This document shows, one piece after another, positions 43,493 through 53,900 of a DNA stretch of 64,000 nucleotides. Both the position numbers and the translations under genes were made by a program. Within the stretch, counting starts at the first letter, position 1. Each line of letters starts with the position of its first letter. Under the pieces are notes generated by a model. The model saw only the letters and a list, made by a program, of their open reading frames with translations. It did not search any database and had not been told where the DNA came from. The stretch comes from Megachile rotundata (taxonomy: Eukaryota > Arthropoda > Insecta > Hymenoptera > Megachilidae): positions 1-64,000 of the forward strand of contig NW_027474166.1 of assembly GCF_050947335.1 (NCBI RefSeq), in the 5' to 3' direction.

Positions 43493-45065
43493 ATATGGTT
43501 AATAATATGAGTTAGATTGATAATAGTGAGTGTAATAAGTATAGTAATTGTAGTTCTATCGATCATATCTGCATAATATGGTTAATAATATGAGTTAGAT
43601 TGATAATAATAAGCGTAATAAGTATAGTATTGGTCGTTCTATCGATCATATCTGCATAATATGGTTAATAATATGAGTTAGATTGATAATAATAAGAGTA
43701 ATAAGTATAGTATTTGTCGTTCTATCGATCATATAAGCATAATATGGCTAATAATATGAGTTAGACTCATAATAATAAGAGCAATAAGTATAGTATTTGT
43801 CGTTCTATCGATCATATAAGCATAATATGGCTAATAATATGAGTTAGATTCATAATAATAAGAGTAATAAGTATAGTAATTGTCGTTCTATCGATCATAT
43901 AAGCATAATATGGCTAATAATATGAGTTAGATTGATAATAATAAGTGTAAAAAGTATAGTAATTGTCGTTCGATCGATCATATCTGCATAATATGGTTAA
44001 TAATATGAGTTAGATTGATAATAATAAGAGTAATGAGTATAGTAATTGTAGCTCTATCGATCATATCTGCTTAATATGGTTAATAATATGAGTTTGAATG
44101 ATAATAATAAGAGTAATAAGTATAGTAATTGTCGTTCTATCGATCATATCTGCATAATATGGTTAATAATATGAGTTAGATTGATAATAGTGAGTGTAAT
44201 AAGTATAGTGAATGTCGTTCTATCGATCATATCAGCATAATACGGGTAATAATATAAGTTGGCTTGATAATAATAAGAGTAATGAGTATAGTAATTGTAG
44301 GTCTATCGATCATATAAGCATAATATGGCTAATAATATGAGTCAGATTCATAATAATAACAGTAATAAGTATAGTAATTGTCGTTCTATCGATCATATAA
44401 GCATAATATGGCTAATAATATGAGTAAGATTCATAATAATAAGAGTAATAAGTATAGTAATTGTCGTTCTATCGATCATTTAAGCATAATATGGCGAATA
44501 ATATGAGTTGGGTTGATAAAAATAAGAATAATAAGTATAGTAATTGTCGTTCTATCGATCATATAAGCATAATATGGCTAATAATATGAGTTAGGTTGAT
44601 AATAATAAGAGTAATAAGTATAGTAAATGTCGTGCTATCGATCATATCTGCATAATATGGTTAATAATATGAGTTAGATTGATAATAGTGAGTGTAATAA
44701 GTATAGTAATTGTAGTTCTATCGATCATATCTGCATAATATGGTTAATAATATGAGTTAGATTGATAATAATAAGCGTAATAAGTATAGTATTGGTCGTT
44801 CTATCGATCATATCTGCATAATATGGTTAATAATATGAGTTAGATTGATAATAATAAGAGTAATAAGTATAGTATTTGTCGTTCTATCGATCATATAAGC
44901 ATAACATGGCTAATAATATGAGTTAGACTCATAATAATAAGAGCAATAAGTATAGTATTTGTCGTTCTATCGATCATATAAGCATAATATGGCTAATAAT
45001 ATGAGTTAGATTCATAATAATAAGAGTAATAAGTATAGTAATTGTCGTTCTATCGATCATATAAG

Positions 45066-45070
45066 CATAA
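45066..45070 (+). other. Paralogous empty insertion site
   Basis: This is the position equivalent to the retrotransposon insertion site in the sister copy of the duplicated block (offset 4980 bp). It has a single cataa with no insert, and the sequence continues directly into tatggctaat, as predicted for the pre-insertion site. Confidence 0.88.
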
Positions 45071-48000
45071 TATGGCTAATAATATGAGTTAGATTGATAA
45101 TAATAAGTGTAAAAAGTATAGTAATTGTCGTTCGATCGATCATATCTGCATAATATGGTTAATAATATGAGTTAGATTGATAATAATAAGAGTAATGAGT
45201 ATAGTAATTGTAGCTCTATCGATCATATCTGCTTAATATGGTTAATAATATGAGTTTGAATGATAATAATAAGAGTAATAAGTATAGTAATTGTCGTTCT
45301 ATCGATCATATCTGCATAATATGGTTAATAATATGAGTTAGATTGATAATAGTGAGTGTAATAAGTATAGTGAATGTCGTTCTATCGATCATATCAGCAT
45401 AATACGGGTAATAATATAAGTTGGATTGATAATAATAAGAGTAATGAGTATAGTAATTGTAGGTCTATCGATCATATAAGCATAATATGGCTAATAATAT
45501 GAGTCAGATTCATAATAATAACAGTAATAAGTATAGTAATTGTCGTTCTATCGATCATATAAGCATAATATGGCTAATAATATGAGTAAGATTCATAATA
45601 ATAAGAGTAATAAGTATAGTAATTGTCGTTCTATCGATCATTTAAGCATAATATGGCGAATAATATGAGTTGGGTTGATAAAAATAAGAATAATAAGTAT
45701 AGTAATTGTCGTTCTATCGATCATATAAGCATAATATGGCTAATAATATGAGTTAGGTTGATAATAATAAGAGTAATAAGTATAGTAAATGTCGTGCTAT
45801 CGATCATATCTGCATAATATGGTTAATAATATGAGTTAGATTGATAATAGTGAGTGTAATAAGTATAGTAATTGTAGTTCTATCGATCATATCTGCATAA
45901 TATGGTTAATAATATGAGTTAGATTGATAATAATAAGCGTAATAAGTATAGTATTGGTCGTTCTATCGATCATATCTGCATAATATGGTTAATAATATGA
46001 GTTAGATTGATAATAATAAGAGTAATAAGTATAGTATTTGTCGTTCTATCGATCATATAAGCATAATATGGCTAATAATATGAGTTAGACTCATAATAAT
46101 AAGAGCAATAAGTATAGTATTTGTCGTTCTATCGATCATATAAGCATAATATGGCTAATAATATGAGTTAGATTCATAATAATAAGAGTAATAAGTATAG
46201 TAATTGTCGTTCTATCGATCATATAAGCATAATATGGCTAATAATATGAGTTAGATTGATAATAATAAGTGTAAAAAGTATAGTAATTGTCGTTCGATCG
46301 ATCATATCTGCATAATATGGTTAATAATATGAGTTAGATTGATAATAATAAGAGTAATGAGTATAGTAATTGTAGCTCTATCGATCATATCTGCTTAATA
46401 TGGTTAATAATATGAGTTTGAATGATAATAATAAGAGTAATAAGTATAGTAATTGTCGTTCTATCGATCATATCTGCATAATATGGTTAATAATATGAGT
46501 TAGATTGATAATAGTGAGTGTAATAAGTATAGTGAATGTCGTTCTATCGATCATATCAGCATAATACGGGTAATAATATAAGTTGGATTGATAATAATAA
46601 GAGTAATGAGTATAGTAATTGTAGGTCTATCGATCATATAAGCATAATATGGCTAATAATATGAGTCAGATTCATAATAATAACAGTAATAAGTATAGTA
46701 ATTGTCGTTCTATCGATCATATAAGCATAATATGGCTAATAATATGAGTAAGATTCATAATAATAAGAGTAATAAGTATAGTAATTGTCGTTCTATCGAT
46801 CATTTAAGCATAATATGGCGAATACTATGAGTTGGGTTGATAAAAATAAGAATAATAAGTATAGTAATTGTCGTTCTATCGATCATATAAGCATAATATG
46901 GCTAATAATATGAGTTAGATTGATAATACTAAGAGTAGTGAGTATAGTAATTCTCGTTCTATCGATCATATAAGCATAATAAGGCTAATAATATGAGTTA
47001 CATTGATAATACTAAGAGTAGTGAGTATAGTAATTGTCGTTCTATCGATCATATAAGCATAATATGGCTAATAATATGAGTTAGATTGATAATACTAAGA
47101 GTAGTGAGTATAGTAATTCTCATTCTATCGATCATATAAGCATAATATGGCTAATAATATGAGTTAGATAGATAATAATAAGAGTAATGAGTATAGTAAT
47201 TGCAGTTCTATCGATCATATCTGCATAATATAGTTAATAATATGACTTAGATTCATAATAATAACAGTAATAAGTATAGTAATTGTCGTTCTATCGATAA
47301 TATAAGCATAATATGGCTAATAATATGAGTTAGATTGATAATACTAAGAGTAGTGAGTATAGTAATTCTCGTTCTATCGATCATATAAGCATAATATGGC
47401 TAATAATATGAGTTAGATTGATAATACTAAGAGTAGTGAGTATAGTAATTCTCATTCTATCGATCATATAAGCATAATATGGCTAATAATATGAGTTAGA
47501 TAGATAATAATAAGAGTAATGAGTATAGTAATTGCAGTTCTATCGATCATATCTGCATAATATAGTTAATAATATGACTTAGATTCATAATAATAACAGT
47601 AATAAGTATAGTAATTGTCGTTCTATCGATAATATAACCATAATATGGCTAATAATATGAGTTAGATTGATAATACTAAGAGTAGTGAGTATAGTAATTC
47701 TCGTTCTATCGATCATATAAGCATAATATGGCTAATAATATGAGTTAGATTGATAATAATAAGAGTAATAAGTACAGTAATTGTCGTTCTATCGATCATA
47801 TAAGTATAATAAGGCTAATAATATGAGTTAGAGTGATAATACTAAGAGTAGTGAGTATAGTAATTCTCATTCTATCGAACATATAAGCATAATATGGCTA
47901 ATAATATGAGTTGGATTGATAATAATAAGAGTAATGTGTATAGTATTTGTAGTTCTATCGACCATTTAAGCATAATATGGCTAATAATATGAGTTAGATT

Positions 48001-50045
48001 GATAATAATAAGAGTAATGAGTATAGTAATTGTCGTTCTATCGATCATTTAAGCATAATATGGCTAATAATATGAGTTAGATTGATTATAATAACAGTAA
48101 TAAGTATAGTAATTGTCGTTCTATCGATAATATAAGCATAATATGGCTAATAATATGAGTTAGATTGATAATACTAAGAGTAGTGAGTATAGTAATTCTC
48201 GTTCTATCGATCATATAAGCATAATATGGCTAATAATATGAGTAAGATTCATAATAATAAGAGTAATAAGTATAGTAATTGTCGTTCTATCGATCATTTA
48301 AGCATAATATGGCGAATAATATGAGTTGGGTTGATAAAAATAAGAATAATAAGTATAGTAATTGTCGTTCTATCGATCATATAAGCATAATATGGCTAAT
48401 AATATGAGTTAGGTTGATAATAATAAGAGTAATAAGTATAGTAAATGTCGTGCTATCGATCATATCTGCATAATATGGTTAATAATATGAGTTAGATTGA
48501 TAATAGTGAGTGTAATAAGTATAGTAATTGTAGTTCTATCGATCATATCTGCATAATATGGTTAATAATATGAGTTAGATTGATAATAATAAGCGTAATA
48601 AGTATAGTATTGGTCGTTCTATCGATCATATCTGCATAATATGGTTAATAATATGAGTTAGATTGATAATAATAAGAGTAATAAGTATAGTATTTGTCGT
48701 TCTATCGATCATATAAGCATAATATGGCTAATAATATGAGTTAGACTCATAATAATAAGAGCAATAAGTATAGTATTTGTCGTTCTATCGATCATATAAG
48801 CATAATATGGCTAATAATATGAGTTAGATTCATAATAATAAGAGTAATAAGTATAGTAATTGTCGTTCTATCGATCATATAAGCATAATATGGCTAATAA
48901 TATGAGTTAGATTGATAATAATAAGTGTAAAAAGTATAGTAATTGTCGTTCGATCGATCATATCTGCATAATATGGTTAATAATATGAGTTAGATTGATA
49001 ATAATAAGAGTAATGAGTATAGTAATTGTAGCTCTATCGATCATATCTGCTTAATATGGTTAATAATATGAGTTTGAATGATAATAATAAGAGTAATAAG
49101 TATAGTAATTGTCGTTCTATCGATCATATCTGCATAATATGGTTAATAATATGAGTTAGATTGATAATAGTGAGTGTAATAAGTATAGTGAATGTCGTTC
49201 TATCGATCATATCAGCATAATACGGGTAATAATATAAGTTGGCTTGATAATAATAAGAGTAATGAGTATAGTAATTGTAGGTCTATCGATCATATAAGCA
49301 TAATATGGCTAATAATATGAGTCAGATTCATAATAATAACAGTAATAAGTATAGTAATTGTCGTTCTATCGATCATATAAGCATAATATGGCTAATAATA
49401 TGAGTAAGATTCATAATAATAAGAGTAATAAGTATAGTAATTGTCGTTCTATCGATCATTTAAGCATAATATGGCGAATAATATGAGTTGGGTTGATAAA
49501 AATAAGAATAATAAGTATAGTAATTGTCGTTCTATCGATCATATAAGCATAATATGGCTAATAATATGAGTTAGGTTGATAATAATAAGAGTAATAAGTA
49601 TAGTAAATGTCGTGCTATCGATCATATCTGCATAATATGGTTAATAATATGAGTTAGATTGATAATAGTGAGTGTAATAAGTATAGTAATTGTAGTTCTA
49701 TCGATCATATCTGCATAATATGGTTAATAATATGAGTTAGATTGATAATAATAAGCGTAATAAGTATAGTATTGGTCGTTCTATCGATCATATCTGCATA
49801 ATATGGTTAATAATATGAGTTAGATTGATAATAATAAGAGTAATAAGTATAGTATTTGTCGTTCTATCGATCATATAAGCATAACATGGCTAATAATATG
49901 AGTTAGACTCATAATAATAAGAGCAATAAGTATAGTATTTGTCGTTCTATCGATCATATAAGCATAATATGGCTAATAATATGAGTTAGATTCATAATAA
50001 TAAGAGTAATAAGTATAGTAATTGTCGTTCTATCGATCATATAAG

Positions 50046-50050
50046 CATAA
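50046..50050 (+). repeat. Target-site duplication, left copy
   Basis: The bases cataa sit immediately before the LTR and are repeated immediately after the right LTR at 57091. A 5-bp duplication is usual for Bel/Pao integrases. In uninterrupted monomers these bases occur once (agcataatatgg). Confidence 0.96.
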
Positions 50051-50535
50051 TGTTGGGGCAATATCGCTCTTGACGAGAATCTCGCGGAGTTAGATATTGT
50101 TCCCGAGGAAATAAAAAAACGATAGGTTTTGCCGGACTTCCGACGGAACAATAAACTTATATTTAAACGCAAAGAGAACTGTACATTTGTCAAAAGTATT
50201 AAACTTAAATCGTACAACACACACACAAATCAAAAAATGTCCTTTAATTTAACCAAGTAACTTATTAAAAAATAAAAAATAGAAGTCTCCGAAGCAGTAC
50301 GTGCTACTGTTCGTCTAAGTAATCGCGAGAATGTCTCAAAAGCGAAATATCGTTTAGTTTGCCGAAGTTGCTGAGGACAATTCGGAACAACGAGAGAGAG
50401 TTAATCGTCGCGGAACCAAACATATATCGTTGGAGGCTACCTCCGCCCCCCCGCGTCACCCTCGCCAAGATGCTCAGCATTCGCGCGAGCGAGACAGAAC
50501 GCTCGTTCCAAAACATTTAAACCGTTGTTCGAACA
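50051..50535 (-). repeat. 3' LTR (element sense is minus strand)
   Basis: A 485-bp long terminal repeat downstream of gag-pol in element orientation, reading the same as the 5' LTR throughout. It is expected to supply the polyadenylation site. An ATTAAA in sense at 50243-50248 is a candidate signal with little further support. A GGAGG-cta-CCTCC hairpin lies at 50432-50444 beside a run of seven C. The frame at 50304-50516 matches the one in the other LTR and is a by-product of the repeat. Confidence 0.96.
50526..50535. other. 10-bp perfect palindrome at the LTR edge (3' LTR)
   Basis: The terminal ten bases TGTTCGAACA equal their own reverse complement. The same palindrome closes the other LTR at 57081-57090. 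Only this edge of the LTR (the start in element sense) is palindromic; the opposite edge is TGTTGGGGC on the plus strand. Confidence 0.9.
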
Positions 50536-50552
50536 TTCCGCCCGCCTTCTTC
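50536..50552 (-). other. Polypurine tract
   Basis: In element sense GAAGAAGGCGGGCGGAA directly abuts the 3' LTR. It has 15 purines in 17 bases and sits where the plus-strand primer tract of LTR elements lies. Two C interruptions make it an imperfect tract. Confidence 0.8.
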
Positions 50553-50900
50553 GTGCAGCGAAGAATTCCATTCATAACCCAAACACTCTCTTGTATACGC
50601 AAGCCTTAATACTACTATTTACAAAACAGAAAATATTTACAAGTCCGAATCAACGGAACAGAACCGTAAGGTGTTAGACTAGTGAACAGAAATTCGTAGG
50701 AAAGTGCTTGTGCGACAATAAGATTGCAGTGACAAGAGAAACGCAAATGAAGCAACGCGCGGACGGACAATAGCAATTAACGTAAAGCAAAGCGATAAAT
50801 TCAAGGTAAGTATAAAGATGTAAGTACAATATAAAGTAAATTGTTAGAATTTAGAGACCGCCCGCCGTGAATAGCTTAATCTTACGAAACGACGCGGAAT
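50536..50900 (-). other. 3' non-coding region of the retrotransposon
   Basis: About 365 bases between the gag-pol stop codon and the 3' LTR in element sense. No open frame of note and no envelope remnant were seen. The final bases form the purine-rich tract. Confidence 0.8.
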
Positions 50901-53900
50901 CTATTTTTTCTTGATTTCTGAAGCGTCGCGTTGAGTGACGTCAGCGGTCGGAACTGGGAGGGGGCACAGTTTGACGATTGGTCTCGTCACTGAGCCGTTA
51001 ATAGTGCGTAGCGTTACCACTCTAGTTTCGCCGTCTTTCCCTGGATGAACGCGTTCGACGCGGCCCATCATCCATTTTGCCGGTGGTTGTAGTTCGTCGC
51101 GCAAGAGGACCAAACTGCCCACCTCCAGATTTTCGGACCGCTGGCGCCACTTCGGAAACAGTTGAAGGTGTTGTAAAAACTCTCGTCTCCACCTGTGCCA
51201 AAATTGAGATCGCATGGTTAAAATTTTTCGCCAACGCGTTGTTAGGGATACATCACCGCTTTCCGGTTCGGGTTCGGGGACGTTGCACGTCGGCTCCCCG
51301 ATAAGAAAGTGTCCGGGTGTGAGCGCCGACAAGTCCGAAGGATCATCCGAAAGCGGTTGTAACGGTCTGGAGTTCACGCACGCTTCTATCTGGCAGAGGA
51401 GTGTGGACATTTCTTCAAAGGTTAGTTTTGCATCTCCCATAATGCGTCGAAGATGGTGCTTGACCGATTTAACGCCCGCTTCCCACAGGCCCCCGAAGTG
51501 CGGAGAGTAGGGGGGAATGAATTTCCAGTCCGTCCCGTCTGTTGCGAGCAAAGCGGCGGCCTCTTTGTAGAATTTCGACGCGCTGCTGAACATGGATCGC
51601 AATTCCCTGTCCGCGCCATGGAAAACGGTGCCATTGTCGCTCCACATGGTGGCACAGCGGCCTCTTCGCCCCACAAATCTTCGGAAAGCCGCGATAAACG
51701 ATGCTGAGGTGAGTGATGAAACTGCTTCCAAGTGGATTGCTCGTGTTGTCAGGCATACGAATACTGCAATATAACCCTTGTATGACTTGTGTCCACGACC
51801 CGAAGAAGTACGCAGCATTATGGGCCCTGCATAGTCCACGCCTGATGTGAGGAAAGCACGCTGCGGGGTCACTCGATCCAGAGGCAGCTGTCCCATCAAT
51901 TGCTTGGCTGGAACTCCACCGTATCTTGCGCAACGAACGCAATTTTTTATGACTTGACGGACCAAAGGACGGCCATGGAGAATCCAAAATTTTCTTAATA
52001 GCAGGCTCCTGGTCAGTTGCGGTCCACCATGGAAAGTGTGCAGGTGAGCGTCTTCCACTAATAACTTCGTCAAGTGACACGTTTTCGCCATGATCGCTGG
52101 ATGCTTTTCTTCGTAGGGAAGCAGCGCGTTCTCCAGTCGCCCTCCCACCCGAAGCACCCCATGAGGATCGAGAAAGGGCTTCAGCGAGGCGAGAGGCGAC
52201 GTCTTCTTTACTTCGCTGCGCTGCTGGAGACGTTGAATTTCCTCCGGAAAGCTGGTCCCTTGGGAAAGCCGAATGAGACTCAGGAGTGCATGGGCCCGTT
52301 CCTTGGCGGTCAGGTGTCCAGTATCGCAGGTTTTACGTCTGGTGAGTAGGCTGAACCTGAAGCAGTATGCAATGACCGATTTGAGGCGCGAAAGGGATGA
52401 GAAACGCGTAAGGAAGTCGTTCCTCTCAACAACGCTGGCCGAGAAGACGTTTGCTTTGGCCCTTTCTTCATGCATGTCTTCGACCTCGAGCGCTAGTGGA
52501 GGTGGCCATGTATTGGACGGAGTGGTCAACCATGCGGGCCCCTGCCACCATAGGTTGGATTTTCTGAGTTCGGTGACGGCGATCCCCCTAGTTGCCAGAT
52601 CCGCTGGGTTTTCTGACGTTCGACAATGTCGCCAATGGTCAGGGGAGACGCAGGTTTGGACTGACGCCACTCGATGAGCCACAAATGGCTTCCAGAGAGA
52701 TGCGTGGCCCTTTATCCAGTGCAGCGTCACCGTGGAATCCGTCCATGCTGTTATGGGAGCAGGTATGTCGAGTCCTTGCTTCACTTGGACGATCAGCTTG
52801 GCCAGGAGGACCGCCCCGCAGAGTTCCAAGCGCGGAATGCTTATTGTTTTCACCGGTGCCACTTTAGTTTTGGCCACCAATAACGTAGTGAAAATAGCTT
52901 CTCCCCGGACCACTCGCAAGTAGACAGCAGCTGCGTAAGCCCTTTGAGACGCGTCGCAAAAGCCATGCAACTCGAGCTCTTGATGGCCACTCGTAAAATG
53001 GGTCCACCTGGGAACGTTTAGTGTGTTAAGTAGGTAAAGCGACTCCTTAAAGCTTACCCAAGAGGTTTGCAACTTTTGTGGCAGGTCCTGGTCCCACTCC
53101 ACGCCGAGTATCCAGAGATCCTGCATCAAGACCTTGGCGAAAATAAGCACCGGTGCAGCCCATCCTAGCGGGTCGAACAGACTGGCCACTTCGGACAGAA
53201 TTCGCCTCTTGGTATATCGAGCGGACGGGTTTGCGGGTAAGTTCACCCGGAGTGAAAATGAATCGGTTTTGGGGCTCCAGAGCACCCCAAGCGTCCCGAT
53301 TCCAGAGGCCTCCTGGAAGAGACATTCTTTGGACTGACCCTTTTCTTGCAGACTCGGGGTGTTGGAAGCCCATTTCGCCAAGTGGAACGCCCCTGCCTCG
53401 AAGATGGCGACGACCTCCTTCTTTAAATCCTGCAGCAGTCCCTCGTCGTCCGCCCCCGCCAGTATGTCGTCAACGTAGGTGTGACGCTTGATGACGATTG
53501 CCCCCGATGGAAACCTTCCTTTCTCGTCTTCGGCCAGCTGCTGAAACACCCGAAGGGCCAGAAACGGAGCACAGGATGTCCCGTAAGTGACTGTAGATAA
53601 ATCGTAATCTTGAACTGGTTCATCTGGGTTTTTCCTCCACAGGATGCGTTGCCATTGTCGGTCCAGAGTGTGCACCCTAATCTGGCGATACATTTTGACG
53701 ATATCCGAGGTGAATACGTTTCGGAATAGTCTCCAGCGAGTAAGTACGAGCCACAGATCCGCTTGAAGTTTCGGGCCCGTGCACAAACAGTCATTTAGAG
53801 AATTTCCCGTAGATGTTGGAAATGAGGCGTTGAAGACGACGCGCAGCTTGGCCGAAGGGTCGTGGCGCTTCACCACGGCGTGATGCGGCAGGTAATAGGC

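Larger units (their letters stand above)
1..50050 (+). repeat. 83-bp satellite array, left arm (603 monomers)
   Basis: Head-to-tail tandem repeat with an 83-bp monomer. Taking the first monomer as bases 1-83, starts fall at 84, 167, 15024, 32039, 44489 and 50050, all on one 83-bp grid. A typical monomer begins atatggctaataatatgag, has a TAA-rich middle (gataataataagagtaataa) and ends with ctatcgatcatataagcata. One consensus monomer has 34 A, 29 T, 14 G and 6 C, so about 24% G+C with marked G-over-C asymmetry. Every monomer I followed has the same orientation. Many types exist, differing in the middle (ataataagag, atactaagag, atagtgagtg, aaaataagaat) and at the end (catataag, catatctg, catttaag, cattgaag, aatataag). 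Stops occur in all frames and 83 is not a multiple of 3, so it is non-coding. Organisation resembles centromeric or pericentromeric satellites; that location is inferred. Confidence 0.98.
43493..50050 (+). repeat. 14-monomer (1162-bp) higher-order repeat, second run, left of the element
   Basis: The gcgaat monomers start at 44489, 45651, 46813, 48307 and 49469. Intervals are 1162, 1162, 1494 (18 monomers) and 1162 bp. Full units are 44489-45650, 45651-46812 and 48307-49468. From 46896 to about 48223 a foreign block of atactaagag-type monomers interrupts the series. The unit that begins at 49469 has its first seven monomers here and is then split by the retrotransposon. Confidence 0.9.

Noticed and set aside
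1..50050. CRISPR array
   Set aside because: Repeat units are contiguous 83-bp monomers with no unique spacers and no cas genes; the element and structure are eukaryotic.
49954..50226. 90-residue minus-strand frame crossing the LTR-satellite junction
   Set aside because: It runs from satellite into LTR, so it was created by the insertion; there is no evidence that it is expressed.
50371..50427. Core promoter (TATATG plus TCAG initiator) in the LTR
   Set aside because: The two motifs are about 50 bases apart, too far for a standard TATA-initiator pair, and both are short enough to occur by chance.
50304..50516. 70-residue open frame in the LTR, repeated at 56859-57071
   Set aside because: It is present twice only because the LTR is repeated, and there is no recognisable domain; LTR regulatory sequence is the simpler explanation.
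50536..50900. Envelope gene remnant between gag-pol and the 3' LTR
   Set aside because: Only about 365 bases, with no open frame of useful length and no signal or membrane segment.
51469..52080. 203-residue minus-strand open frame inside gag-pol
   Set aside because: It is an alternative-frame shadow of the integrase part of the polyprotein; no family resemblance was seen.
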